From Solicoccozyma terricola (lineage: Eukaryota; Basidiomycota; Tremellomycetes; Filobasidiales; Piskurozymaceae), in assembly GCA_001600875.1 (NCBI GenBank), contig BCLD01000001.1, positions 2,123,452-2,187,451 on the forward strand: 64,000 bases of DNA, read 5' to 3'. A program made the position numbers and the translations under genes. Below the pieces are notes generated by a model. The model did no database searches, was not told the DNA's origin, and was given only the letters and a program-made list of their open reading frames with translations. Of the stretch, positions 47,686-61,353 are shown piece after piece (position 1 is the first letter of the stretch; each line of letters starts with the position of its first letter).

Positions 47686-50574
47686 TTAACGCATGTACAT
47701 ACCCCCAGCAAGTACAGCTATCATCCCGCTTCCAAACGTTGCAAACAAAGCAAACATATCGGATCTTGAAACAGCCAATGTACCACTTGAAGTCGCTTTC
47801 GTGGATGTAGATGAGGATGATCCGCTAGTAGCGCTGCTTGATGTCGCACTGGACCTTGAACTAGTTGCCGTGCCTGTTGATGACGCTTGAGGTGTGAATA
47901 CTAGATAAGATCCAGTAATAGCATTGGAGAAGAAGGTCAGCTTTTCGGGATCACCTTGTTTTTTTATTTTTTTTTTCATGGAAGAAAAACCCAAATCTTC
48001 CTCCGTCGTGTGGAGAATTGGTCACGTACCTCCTCCTGCAGGTTGTTGAGCGAGACATGATGACGCAGCGGTTGATGCATCTTGAGCTGTATTAGGAGCT
48101 GGAGGTAGATGTTTTTTCAATAGATCGATTTCAGTACATGGAATACGCCACGCCCCCCCCAAATGGAATCAAAACAAAAATGCTTTCCTCATCAACATCA
48201 TCATCCACGCCACGCCCAGCACTTTCACTCACGTTGCGCCACCGTCGTAGCGTTCCCTCCAAAGTCACATGCAGAAGGTGATCTACTTTGTTCCTCGTAG
48301 TACGCTGAGAAAACGTATGAGAGCTTGATGGCTGGAGAACAATACTCGAGCGGGCCGTATGTTCCTGTCGTCCCGTTGCCGCCGATAGCGGTACATGAGG
48401 CGCCACCGCCAGATGAACCGAGGAGAGAACATGCATAGCTAGGGGAGAAATCAATATTTTTAGTTACTACTACGACCCGGTTAAATCCGGTGCACCCCCG
48501 TACTCACTCCAACAAAGCCCCAACGACGATAGGTTGTCGTGCAGTAGCAGCGTTGACGACGCAGCTAAGAGCGTTCTGGTAGACGCAGTTGCAAACAGAC
48601 TCATCAGGAGTCGGTGGTAGCGTCGTCGAAGCTTGGAATGTCGCGTTCTCTGCTGTCGGACATGTTCCATCTGTCACTGTGAGAGTTGATTGAGCAGGTG
48701 TGTTTGGTGGTGAGGTGACGTTTTTCAGTTGAGCGGCGAGACGAGTAAAGTCGTCGGTGGTTTGGACTCTGGAGGGAGCACGAAGAAACATTCCGCTTTC
48801 GATCAGCTCAAGGTTGAAAAACTTCGACACTGCCGTTCACCCACGTCTGCCCATCCGATCCTGTGAACGTAACCATCCCATACCCATCCGCCGTCGGGAA
48901 GTAACTGAAGGCGACTCCTCCAGAAAAGACGTTGGTGACTGGCTGCGAGTATAGAACAGGTACTTCTTGCCATAAACGAGGTGGGTTAGTGATACAACTG
49001 TTTAGGTGGAAAAGTGTCAGATCTAATATCGCACCAGGCCAAGAGGAAAGACAGGAAGGTTACGAACCCATATTCAGACATGTACGATGCCACTTGAATA
49101 CCCGAGAAATCATTCGTGATCTCCTCCCAACCCGACGTGGCATATGTCGATGATCCACACCACTCGTAATTGTCTATCCGTGGAAAAGAAAAAGCACACA
49201 AAATCAGCAAAACTCGCTCGGGTTCGGGAGGACGTCCGTTTTTTATTTCTCTCATGCTCACTTAATCCATAAAGATCAATCGAGATCGTGTCATTCCCAC
49301 AAGTGAGGAAATTCGCCAATGGTACTACGAAAAAGAAAAACGGAAACGATTCGTCAATCACTGAAGGAAATTACACACGAGACCCCGGGGTAAAAAAATC
49401 AAAAAAGGAATTACCTCGAAAATCTTCATCGCCATCTACACTAGCGTATCCTACCAACGCTGTACTACCCTTGGATGTCAAATACGCTTTGATATCCCTA
49501 GCTGCTGCCTTGACGTAGGCTGTTGTATTGAAAAGAAATTGGGCGTTAGAGCCTGTACGCTGCAAGATTCGTTCGATGACACTCACGAGCAGCATCAGTG
49601 TTTATTGGTAAATTGATCACTTCATTCCCGACGTTGTATGCGAGTACATTATCATACTGCAATAAAGGTGAACAAGTATCAGTGCAACGTCGGGCGGGCG
49701 ACTCTTTGAAAGAAAACAAAAGGAAAAAACGCCATTCCCTGTTAAAATCACCTTTGCAAATGCATCAATCGTTGTGATATACGCATCCAACAGATTCGTA
49801 CTCCAACTCGGTGAAGCTCTATCAATCGATCCATTAAGCGGTAATGAAACATCCAATCTACCAACCCAAAAAAAGAAAAAGAAAAAAACCCCCTCCACAC
49901 CATCAGTCCATCTTCGTCCTCCTAATTACCACCCTCAACCCCTTTGTCGAAAAAAAAAAACAAAAAAACTCACATCACATAAATCCCAGCTGAACTAAAC
50001 GTCGTCATACAACTATCATGATTCGCAGCTGCATCCACACTATACACTCGAATTGCATTAGCACCTAATTGTTGAAGATATGGTAGATCACGAGTACAGT
50101 TTGTACCGGATGATAGAGGATCGATGAAGGATGAATAGTCTGGGAATCCGCCGCTGTTGTGTGGTGTTTTGGAAGAGAGGTAAGGAGGAGATGAGATAAG
50201 GGGGGGTTGGGGAAGATGGCAAAAGGGGGGGGGGGGGACATACTTTGCAGCGTTAGCAGCTGTGTTTGCTGCTACTTGACCTTGTGGTTGATATGCAACT
50301 CCCTATCAAACATGTCAAAAAGAATTGTAAAAAATCAATACAATCATAATATTTTTCTGCGCTGAACTTCCTTCCTCTGGGAATTTTGATGTATCAACCC
50401 CTGGTCTCTCACCTTGATATAAAACCGATTCCCAGATTCATCATATAGATATTTCCCAGTCCTTGATATTTTAGCTATCGCGAGTACCGGAGTTGATATG
50501 TAAGTGAGGAGTGAAATGAGAAGGAAAGGAATGAAGAAGGTGGAGGTGGTGGTGGTTGTTGTTGTTGATCGCAT
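47686..50574 (-). CDS. GAS1: GH72 1,3-beta-glucanosyltransferase (GAS/GEL), GPI-anchored, with X8 domain
   Basis: Joined exons: 50413..50574, 50244..50302, 49974..50153, 49752..49857, 49587..49656, 49415..49519, 49262..49324, 49068..49173, 48831..48997, 48508..48766, 48233..48438, 48030..48098, 47686..47900; 588 residues. A signal peptide (FFIPFLLISLLTYISTPVLA) precedes the GH72 domain with GVAYQP, CTRDLPYLQQLGANAIRVYSV, the acid/base glutamate in YNVGNEV, and the nucleophile glutamate in MSEYG. A Cys-rich X8/CBM43 module (CNCVYQNALSC to CDFGG) follows, then a Ser/Thr stalk and a C-terminal hydrophobic segment (MFALFATFGSGMIAVLAGGMY) fitting GPI attachment. The enzyme elongates and branches cell-wall beta-1,3-glucan. 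The junction 48831/48766 uses a weak GTGTCG donor and is uncertain by a few residues. Confidence 0.92.
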
Positions 50575-51707
50575 TGTTGGGAGTTTGATCCGATGGGGGA
50601 GTTTGTATGCTTCAAAGCCAGAAGATAGGTGATGTATAGGTTACGAGAGAATGTAAGGAATGATAACCAAGGTCCGTACGTCCACGGTTTCTGTTCTGGG
50701 ATGCTGTTTATATGTCGTGAAAGGTCCTTTCGTGGTATGAAGAGCGTTCTTCCCTTTCCACGCGTCTGAAGTTGGGCTTAACTAGGTTGTTGTTTGGTGT
50801 AATTTACTCGACTGTTACCTGGAACAATACCTCGTTTGGGTGTCTGCGCAGCCGAGGGTGTAGGATGCGGACAAGTGATTGATGGACAGTATGACGGTGG
50901 TTGGAATTGTTGACAATTAGAAGTCGGGTGGGGATTGCGGATTGGATTGCAGCTATGCGTGCCAGTGGACACGTGGGGAATGAATAATGCAACCGGATGG
51001 TGGATGGCTATAGCAGATGGATGGGATGTGTGGTGGGTGGTGAGTGGTGTGGATGTGAGGGTGGACAAGTATCGACGGACGACACACGTCTCCTACCCAG
51101 CCTCCCCCCACCCGCCCCCCCCCCACCCCTACCCATCCACTGCCCGGTCTCCACTCTGGATATCCATTGCAATTTCGCATTTTGCACAGCCTGCCATCGG
51201 TCTACCAACACCGCGACGAACACACCCCGCGCCGGAACAGTTGGGACGGGCATCGCACAACACACACACAGCCCAACCCCCAACACCTGACCCACCCTCA
51301 ATTACATCCTCTCACACTCTCGCAGCTTTGGTCCAAGAGACTCCCCACAGACCCAAAGGACGACTTGGTCGGTTTCTTGCTTACATAGACGCTGTGCTTT
51401 TAGTCGCTTCAACGCTCCTGGCAACGCGTGAACGGCTGACGGAATCAACCCTGAACCAACGCGGTTTCTTCCAAAGATTTTTACGATCGGATAGCAAGAC
51501 TTGACGAACAGGAGAAGAAAGGGACGAAAATTGGGAACTGGTACGGTATTTGGAATCCCAACCTCTCTTTTTTTTTTTTTTTTTTCAGAGGTGGTTTCAA
51601 AAACCCGAAGCGTGGGGGATCATCATTGAACTTGGACCTCACATCCAAAAACTTCCCCCTAGTTTCCATCCGATCGCTGGGAGACGGACATTTATCTTCA
51701 TTCAACA
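50575..51707. promoter_or_regulatory. Divergent promoter region GAS1 / class V chitin synthase
   Basis: 1.13 kb between the start codons of two cell-wall genes. It contains a CACGTG at 50970-50975, GATGG-type repeats near 50998-51060, pyrimidine-rich tracts (51100-51130) and a T run (about 51568-51586) close to the chitin synthase start. No coding signal is seen. Confidence 0.5.
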
Positions 51708-54700
51708 ATGGCTAACCCACCCCCCGCCACTTCTATAACCTCTCTAACATCCCTAATAACCACGACGCCCACTACAAAAACCCACCCTTCTCCAGACCTC
51801 ATCCTCCAAACCCTTTATTCCCGCTCCCGATCCGACATCCCATACACATACGCAGGTGATACAACTCTGATCGTTGTGAACCCGTTACGATCGTTAGCTA
51901 GTGGTAGTGACGAAAGTGCAAAAGCGTATGCGGAGAAGGCAAAGGAAGTTGGGAATGAAGATGGAGTGGTGGTGGTGGTGGGACAACCGCATTTATATGA
52001 ATTGGCAGGTAGGGTTTGGGGTTTGATGAGAAGAAGGAGAGAGGATCAGGTTGTTGTTTTTAGGTAAGTGTGGTTGGTTGGTGGTTGCGATGATATTGAG
52101 ATTTAAGAAATAGATCGTGCGCGTGTGCTGATGAGTTGTCGGAAAACCAGCGGTCCGACCAATGCCGGTAAAACGTATTCTTCAAAACTTCTCACACTTC
52201 AATTCCTTCGTCTATCCGCTTCTTCACCAGGTCCAAATGGGACATTTAGATTCTCTCGTACCGCGTTACAAGTTCAAGCTCTGATGACTGTTCTGGAATC
52301 GTTCGGATCCGCAAAGACAATAGCGGGTTCTCAAGCGTCTCAAGTCGGAAGATGGGTGGAATTACATTTTTCAAAAGATGGAAATGGGGGCGGCGGCGGT
52401 GGTGGTGGGAAACTACTAGGAGCACAAGTCTTGACATTCGGATTGAATAAATCTAAAATGGTCAAATTGGAAAGAGAAGAGCGAACTTTTCACGTTTTTT
52501 ATCAATTATTAGCTGGTGCATCACCTGCTGAGCGTGATTCTCTAGGTCTACTTGATCCGTCGGAATACGATCTTCTCGCTTCTTCCGGTTGTTATAGGCT
52601 TCCTGGAGGACCATTCTCTGATGATTCAACTCAATTCGACGAGTTGAGAGCTGCGATGGCTTCACTTGGATTCAAGTCGAAACATTTACAAAGCATCTTC
52701 AACGTCTTGGTTTGTTTACTCTCCTTGGGGAATTTGAAATTCTCAGATAGGTTTCATGGAGGTGGTCCGACCTATGAAAGCTGTGAAATCGAATGGCAAT
52801 CCAAGGGGACATTAGACGATCTAGCTAGACGATTAGGCGTTGATGTAGGGGAATTAGAAGGTTCATTGACAAACGAGACGAAATGGGTAGGTGGGAACGC
52901 AGGAGGTAGGAAAGAATTGTGCTCGGTATTCCTGGATGCAAAAGCTGCAACAAGGCAGAGGGATTCCTTGATCAAGAATCTCTACGCGATTTTATTCGCT
53001 TTCATCGTAGAGACTGCCAATCGGAAACTCTCCCCACCAGAAGACGAAGGAGACGACGCGACGACTCACCCAAATTCCAATGTCGTGGCTCAATTGGATC
53101 TACCGGGCTTCCAATCAAGAAATTTCGGAGGCAGCGATGATCCTCGGGTGTCACAACCGCTTATAACCACTCAAGGAGACAACGCAGTCGAAGAATTCGC
53201 TATCAACTTTGCCAACGAATTGTTACAATCATATATCACCCGCAGAGCATTCGGGGACGACGTCGACGATGTCACAAGTTGGAATGCGGAACTACAACAA
53301 GATGGCTTGGAATTACCCTCTGTCGTGATGATCGACAATGCTGCCTGCGTGGAATTGCTCCGCGGCGGAGTAATCATGCGAGGGTCTCGCCATCTTGGTG
53401 GGAAACCAGGAGGCGTCTGCGGTCTGTTGGAGGCAGCGAGTGGCAAAGCAGAGGCTAACGAGGAAGCTGATGCGGTCCTTCGTCATGACGAGGAAATGGT
53501 GGACGACCTTTTCCGCTCGTTTGGTAGGCATACTTCGCTCTTCCGCCCCGGCGCACAGACTCGCCGTACGATGTTTGGCGTCAATCACTACGCTGGACCT
53601 GTCATATATGATGCTACCAGCTTCGTCGATCGGAATACCGATGTCTTGGACGCACAATTCGTTGGACTGCTCCGAGGGTCAACGGATCCCTTCGTCGCCA
53701 AGCTCGTCAGTGGGCCCAGCATCGCAGCGGAATCTCATCCGATGGATGATGAGACAATCGTGCAATCGCAGGTGGCAAGCGTGCCTCTGCGAGACCCATC
53801 CCGATTGAATGGGGGACCCACTTCCGCTGAATCATTCGCAGCTTATCTGGATCCCGTCAAAGCGCATCCGATCACCTCGCAAATCAACGCCACCATGACG
53901 ATGCTTCTTCTTGGGATGGATACTGCTCGCCTTTGGAACGTGCTCTGCATACGGCCGAATGACTCGGGACATCCTGGCTCCTTTGACAAGCGTAAGGTCA
54001 AATCACAGATCATGGCGAGTGCTTTGCCTGACTTGGTTGTCAGGAAGGAAATCGAATACGTCGCGGAAATGCCGTTTGAAGACTTCGCTGCGGCGTACGC
54101 TATACGTACCGGCAACCCTTCGGCGACCATAGTACGCGAGTACGCAACCGGCCGGGGTTGGGTGGAGGGCAGGCATTTCTCCATTGGCAACGAACACATT
54201 TGGTTCACCTACGCTGGATGGCGACTTGCCGACGACCTCCTTCGAAGCCGGTCAGGTGATGATGATCGACTTCATGGGGAGGAGCTCCACGACGCGACGA
54301 TGCTTTCACCCGGTGGCAGTCAACCCCTATCGCAGACACACCCTTCCATGCCAACGCAGCGCCGTAGCCAGTACGGAGCTGGGCATGGGCAGATCAATCA
54401 GTATGGTGAGAGTGTCGAGGATCTTCTTATCCGCCGAACCGACACCCATGGCAGCGATCACGCTATGCCCGCCCCTGGTCGTGGATTCACTGGTTACGAG
54501 AACGACAACGGTGCTTGGACGGCTGAGCACGACAACTCGCCGACTGGTCCCGGTGTACCAGCCTCGTATCCCCCTGAGAAGATGGCAACGTCGGGAGTTG
54601 ATGGACGAGATCTGGTCTCCTCCAAGGAGGCGGAAGCCGCTGGTATGGTGGTTCTCGAAAAGAACCACACTTCGGTCGAGATTGTACCCACTTCGAAAGC

Positions 54701-57700
54701 TCGTCGGTGGTGGGTGCGCATCACCTGGCTTCTTACCTGGTGGATTCCGACCTTCACTCTCGTTTGGATCGGACGCATGAAGCGTCCCGACATTCGCATG
54801 GCCTGGCGCGAGAAGGTGGCCATCTTCATGATGATCATATCCCTGTGCGGTGTCGTCATTTTCTACATCGTGATCTTCGGTCGACTCCTCTGTCCCAACA
54901 TGGATAAGGCGTGGAATGCTTCAGAGCTGGCTCAGCATGCAGGAACAACCGATTACTATGCTGCCATCGCTGGCAAGGTTTATGACGTGAGTAGCTGATC
55001 CTCTCATCTGCGCAGAGTTAGCGTGCTAATTGCCACGTCGCCCGCAACCAGTTCACCAATTTCTACAAGGTACAGCACAGTGACATCGCTGCCTACCCCA
55101 CCAGCGCAAGCATCATGCTCGAATTCGCTGGACTTGATTTGACCAACTACTTCCCGGTCCCTTTCCCCCTCGCATGCCCTGGCCTGGTCACCTCATACAG
55201 CCTGTTCATGCAGCGGGCCAACTTCACTCCGACCGTCGCTTACGCTATCCATACTTCGGGACCGCTCCAGACCGTCAATGGGACTCAGCTGGATAAGGAC
55301 GACTGGTATTACAGCCGACTCTCTCCGTTCATTGAACAGTATTACAAGGGTCAATTCGTGTACAGCACTTCGGCTGTACAGTCGGGCGCTGATCAAGACA
55401 GCAAGTGAGTGGAATGGTCATTTATTAGATAAAGCTGTACTGACTTTCGCTTCGATTAGGATGTGGGCAATCTACGAGAGCGGTGTATACGACTTGTCTG
55501 ATTATTTCGCCACCATCACTTACTACTCAACCTCGAGCGGAGCCGACGTACCAAACTACTCATTCCTCAACTCAAACCTGACTACCTTATTCAAGCAGCA
55601 ACCAGGAACCGATATCACCAGTGCAATGAACGCTGTTTTCGCCACCATGACCGAGGAAGAAGCCAATCAGCAGAAGCAGTGTTTGGCAAACGCGTTCTTT
55701 GTTGGATCGACCGACTTTAGGAAGACGGCGAGATGTGAAGTGCAGAATTACCTTTTGCTTGCGTTTTCCGTTCTACTTATGTCTACGATCGTTGCCAAAT
55801 GTGAGTGGGCCATTGGAAGGAGGGGCTGTGAGAGTTTATGGCTAATCATTATCGGTTCTCGTAGTCGCTGCTGCTCTGCAACTCGGCGCGAAGCGATATC
55901 CTGAGATGCTAGACAAGTTTGTTATTTGCCAAGTGCCCTGTTATACGGAAGGAGAGGAGTCTCTTAGACGGACCATTGATTCCCTGGCGGCTCTGAGGTA
56001 CGACGATAAGCGCAAGCTTATGTTCATCATCTGCGATGGCAACATCATCGGCTCCGGCAACGATCGCCCGACTCCACGAATTGTGTTGGACATCCTTGGA
56101 GTGGACCCGAAGTTGGACCCCGAACCCTTGCTATTCAAGTCCGTGGGAGAGGGCTCTAAACAGCTGAACTACGGCAAAGTGTACTCGGGATTGTACGAAT
56201 ACGAAGGTCATGTGGTACCGTAAGTTCCTCGCGATTACATCCTTGCAATTATGCCGACCGAGTACCACATTACCAACAGGTACATGGTTATCGTCAAGGT
56301 CGGAAAGCCCTCTGAACGCAGCAAGCCGGGAAACAGAGGAAAGCGAGATTCGCAAGTCTTGCTACTTCACTACCTCAACCGAGTGCACTTCGATGCACCT
56401 ATGAATCCTCTGGAGCTCGAGATCTTCCATCAAATGCGCAATATAATCGGTATTGATCCTGCCTTTTACGAGTATATTTTCCAGGTTGATGCGGATACGG
56501 TGCGTTCGAGGGTTGATCAAGACCTGGAAGCTTCGCTGATACGCGCTGGTTCCCTTTACAGACAGTTGCACCAGACTCCCTCAACCGCATGATCGCATGT
56601 GCATCGGATGACTCGTCCATTATCGGCATATGTGGCGAGACCAAGCTCGCCAACGAGCGACAGTCACTAACAACGATGATTCAGGTGAGCCTTTTCCACT
56701 TTATCTTGGCTAAAATATCCCAAGGCCAACGCCGTACTTGCCACCAGGTATACGAATACTACATCTCTCACAACCTTACGAAAGCCTTCGAGAGTCTATT
56801 CGGATCTGTGACGTGTCTCCCCGGGTGCTTCAGTGTCTACCGAATCAGAACACCCGACAAGGGACGACCGATCATCATCTCCAGCCGAGTGATTGACGAG
56901 TACTCGGAGCCAAACGTGGACACTCTGCACAAGAAGAACCTGTTCTCTCTTGGAGAGGACCGTTATCTTACGACACTCATCATGAAACACTTCCCCACTT
57001 TCAAAATGAAATTCACCCCGGATGCCATCGCTTACACAGTTGCTCCTGACAAGTGGAGTATTTTGATCTCCCAGCGCCGCCGCTGGATCAATTCGACCAT
57101 TCATAACCTGTCAGAGCTGCTTATTTTGCCGGAGATGTGTGGTTTCTGCCTGTTCTCGATGCGATTCATCGTCTTTGTTGATCTTTTGGGCACGATTGTG
57201 AGTCGAGTGCGTTCCGCGATATCGAGGCGCAGGACTGACGTTCATGTATCGCTTTCTTTAGATTCTTCCCGCCACCTGTGTCTACGTAAGTGAGAGGCGA
57301 TATCGATTCGTGTTGATTTATGCTCACCAGATTTACGCAACTTGCATGCAGCTCATATATCTCATTGTTGTGGTGTCCACCGGAAAGGCTGCCATTCCTT
57401 ACATATCCCTTGCTATGATTGCGGCCGTCTATGGTCTGCAGGTGAGTAGAAGAACAAATGTCGGATGAAATGGTGGTTACTCGTGCTTAGAATGTATCCG
57501 TATCGCAGGCCCTCATCTTCATTCTCAGACGAGAGTTTATGTTGATTGGCTGGATGGTCATCTACATTCTAGCGTACGTGCAAGTGTGAATGTTGTTTGT
57601 TTATCGCTCGTTAATGGGGTGCTTCCATCGTACAGCTTCCCGATTTATTCGTTCTTCCTACCCCTGTATTCATTCTGGTCCATGGATGATTTCAGCTGGG

Positions 57701-58694
57701 GTAGTACCAGGCTCGTCGTCGGCGAAGGCAACAACCAAAAGGTCATTTCCGATTCAGACGATCGGTTTGACGACTCGATGATACCATTGAAGCGCTTCAG
57801 CGGTATGTTTAAGAGTCACCCTACAACGAACCATGTGATGCGGACGCTCATTTTAAACCCCCCCCCCCCCCCCCCCCAAAAACCATCACAGAATACGAAG
57901 CTGAAACATGGGAGACCGCGTCGGCTGTTCACTCGGAGATGCACTCTGAACTTGCTTCAGAGAAGGCATCTGTCGTTGGCAGTAACCGCAAGAATCTCTC
58001 CCGGCGTCCACCTCCCAGAGGCGGGGGATCTCCGATGAACGCTGGCAGCGACTACTATCGGGACTCATCAGCTCTCGGCGCAATGAATTCCAACGGTAAC
58101 CTCCGGCCGATACCATCGAGCTCTAGCTTGCACTCTGGCTCCGACTACGTGCCTGTTGACCCACGTCATCGTAGCATGGCTGGTTTGAGTCAGTGGGGTG
58201 CGGGAAGCGCATACGGAGGTGGACCTGCGCCAAATTACAACCCGTTCATGGCCGCCACTCCCGCTGGATCGGATTACGGTGGACCAAATAGCAATTACAT
58301 GGGTGGCAATAATCCTTACCTGATGGGTAACATGGGACCGCCACGCAACTCGGTCATGGTTGGCCTGAACGACTACAACAGCGGGGGTATGCAACCTCCG
58401 CCACAACGACCACAAACGCTTGCACGACCTATTTCTACGTTTTCTTTCGCTACGAATGTCAATCCATTCGGCAACAACAACAACGCCTCCTCCTCCCCAT
58501 CCGCTAATCAGACTGAAAACCCGACGGACGATGAAATAGTTCAGATGGTTTCCGACTACCTTTCTACGCGGGATCTCATGACAGTCACTAAACGAAAAGT
58601 TCGAGAGGCAGTTATTGGGCTGTTCCCGAGGGCTGATCTCTCGAACAAGACTACATTCATCAATCAGAGTATAGATATACTTCTTACCGGTTGA
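51708..58694 (+). CDS. Class V chitin synthase with myosin motor-like domain
   Basis: Joined exons: 51708..52063, 52151..54986, 55052..55404, 55460..55800, 55865..56219, 56280..56499, 56562..56684, 56748..57197, 57262..57285, 57352..57441, 57509..57573, 57636..57802, 57892..58694; 2060 residues. The N-terminal ~770 residues are a divergent myosin motor: P-loop [11 protein letters not shown] instead of GESGAGKT, no clear switch I NxxSSR, and a switch II-like DLPGFQ. Two membrane spans ([38 protein letters not shown]) and a cytochrome b5-like segment follow. The catalytic domain has [25 protein letters not shown] and the QRRRW motif, then several membrane spans. The C-terminus is a DEK_C module ([18 protein letters not shown]). 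It polymerises UDP-GlcNAc into chitin at the plasma membrane. The ADT/TVAP join at 56499/56562 adds one residue versus relatives. Confidence 0.93.
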
Positions 58695-59465
58695 TCCCTC
58701 TATATGTTATAGGACCGGACGCTGTAACGCTACGTCTCACGGACTTTTTATTTAATTTATGCGTTTCATTGCTGCTGTCAGCATGCATTTATGTGTGTGT
58801 GTGCGGAGGAAGGGAAAGCCGCCCGCAAAGAGGGGGGGCGGGGGGAGGCGAGGAGGGTTGATGTCACCAGCTTACTTCAAAACCCATTGAACGCTGCCTC
58901 TGGAGACATTGCCGCTTTAGGATCACTCGCGAAGGAAATTGCGATGGCCAAGTACTAGGGTACAAAGCGGTAGGTAGGAGGTTGTGCAGGTTGTCCCCCC
59001 CCCCCCCGCCTCCCGAACCCTCTCGGTATCCCGCCATCCTTTGCAGAATTCCTTGCACAGCAATTCCAGCTCCGCACCGAGAATTGGTCCGAACTGGGAC
59101 GCCGACTGCGGGGTGAGGTGTGAAGGGGTGAGGGCCAAGATAAAGTTTCCGCTGAGCACCCTTGTTAGCATCCTTTTTACGAAAAAGCAAGGAGCTCTCG
59201 CTGTCGCGCCCTTTTTCCCGTCGAGCGCGTCAAGGAGACCCCCCGACCGACCCCCCGACCCCCCATCCTTCGACAATGAGAGTCCACCGTCGCATCCAGC
59301 ACCATCATCAACATCGTCCACAACATCACCACTTCACTCACGGACGCATCTTGTTCAGATACCAGCGTCCCGAGGATCGCATACATTCTATCATACACCC
59401 TTCCATCGCTCCATAACATCCGCTCTTCTTCCCCCAACCAAATCCACACAACACACTCCTTTAAC
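58695..59465. other. Intergenic region between chitin synthase and chitin deacetylase
   Basis: About 770 bp in tandem orientation, with a TG run near 58793-58802, a C tract near 58996-59008 and a CA/CT-rich stretch before the deacetylase ATG that looks like a 5' UTR. No gene is recognised. Confidence 0.45.
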
Positions 59466-61353
59466 ATGTCTACTATCGCTCTCCTCGTCATCTCCCTCCT
59501 CGCAACCTCGTCTGGCATCTCTGCGCAGACCCCATCCGCATCAGCGGCTGCAACTTCCACCGGCTCATCCATCGCTTCATTCCAGTCGGTAGCTGCAGGG
59601 ACTTCATCCGTTGTCAACTCGATCAACACGGCACTACCACAAACAGCTGCCAGTGGTGCTCCAGCTGGATATTCTATCCCGTGCGTATACTCGCCTGATA
59701 GACAAGAGTAGTGGCGGAAAAGCTCATGTTACTCTTTCCTTTGTTTTTTTTCTTTTTCTTTTACTTTTGTCTAAATGGTTTCCCTTTAGTGACCTGTCTG
59801 CTATCACTTCGGGGATGCCGACGCAGACAACAATAGCATTGGGTGAGTGAAATTTTCGTTCATCATCGAGTCCGCTAGTATGACCAAGAACACTCATGTT
59901 GGTCCCTCAATCTCTTTTTTTATCTGACAGATACGACATATGCTCTTGGCTCCACACCAACCATCGGCGTTTCCAACGCACCAGCTCTACCAACTGCTCT
60001 TCCATCACCTGCCAATTACCCTGCATTGGATGTTGTACCTCCAATCAACTCTTCCTTCGTTCAAGGATTGTTAGCGAGTATGGATTTGAGTAGTGTGCCG
60101 AATCTTAACGTTACAACTGGTGCTGTGAGTTCTAGCTTTTAAAAAAAAAAAATTGGAGATATTGGATGTAAAGAGGTTGGAAGCTGACATGCAGCTATCG
60201 TGTCTTTGCCATTCGTGTAGTGTGCCACGTCTCCTCAGGCTGCTGCTGATAAGTCAAGATGCTGGTGGACTTGTGGTGGTTGCAGTAAGTGGCGATTTCA
60301 GCCTTTCACGTATGGTTCAGGTAACTGACATCACCTCGATCTCTCCACCAACTTCTTTACTTCCCTCAGCACGAACTACTGATGTCACTGAATGTCCAAC
60401 CAAGTTTGATTGGGGAATTTCATACGATGATGGACCATCTCCGTACACACCTATCCTCTTGGATTACCGTGAGTCAACCAGATTTCGTCCTCTGCGCGAT
60501 CGGCCAAACGCTGATCTGTAACACTCCCCTTACTGCCGCCGCGTCCTCAGTTAACGAACACAAAGTATCAACCACGTTTTTCGTTGTCGGTTCTCGAGTC
60601 ATTTCTCGTCCTGAAATGCTTCAATCCGAGTACATGGCAGGTCACCAGATCGCAGTCCACACTTGGTCCCATCCACCTTTGACCACTCTCACCAACGAGC
60701 AGATCGTTGCTGAGCTCGGTTGGTCGAAGCAGGTCATCAAGGACACCATCGGTGTTACTCCACTCTACATGCGTCCTCCTTATGGAGACTTGGACGACAG
60801 AGTTCGTGCTATCTGTGAGAAGATGAACCTCACTCCTATCATCTGGACCAGTGCGAATGGCGTCGAATTCGACACCAACGATTGGAAGATCCCAGGTGGT
60901 GTTGCTACCGGTGAATCTTCCCTCGGTCAATTCGACGTCATTCTTCAGCAGGCTGCTCAAATCGACACTGGTTTCATCGTCCTCGAGCATGATCTCTACC
61001 AACAATCGGTCGATCTCGCCGTCGGTTACGTCCTCCCTGCTGCTATCAAGTCAATCAATTCGTCGTCGCCTTACAACCTCATGTCAATCGCCGATTGTCT
61101 CGGTACCGGAACCCAAAACTCGTATGCCGAGACAACCACCAATCAAACCAAGCTCACCGGTACCACCGCCGTCTCATCCGCCTCCGGAACTCAGACGATC
61201 GGTGGTGGCGCTGTTAGCGGCAGCGGCTCGTCATCCGCCTCCTCTTCATCCTCGACTGCTAAGAGTGCTGCCTCCGCTTCCATCCGAGTGGGAGCCACTC
61301 AGGTGGTCGTAGCGCTTGGTGGTGTCGCTGCCGCTGCTGCGTTGTTGCTTTGA
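59466..61353 (+). CDS. Chitin deacetylase (NodB domain), likely GPI-anchored
   Basis: Joined exons: 59466..59680, 59790..59842, 59931..60124, 60221..60284, 60370..60468, 60551..61353; 475 residues. A signal peptide (MSTIALLVISLLATSSGISA) is followed by a Ser/Thr/Ala-rich region and a short Cys pair (CWWTCGGC). The NodB polysaccharide deacetylase domain shows motif 1 SYDDGP, motif 2 HTWSHP, motif 3 RPPYGD and the late motif VLEHD. A Ser-rich stalk and a terminal hydrophobic segment (ATQVVVALGGVAAAAALLL) fit a GPI anchor. These enzymes turn nascent chitin into chitosan at the wall. Tandem with the chitin synthase just upstream, which supplies its substrate; co-regulation is inference. Confidence 0.94.
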
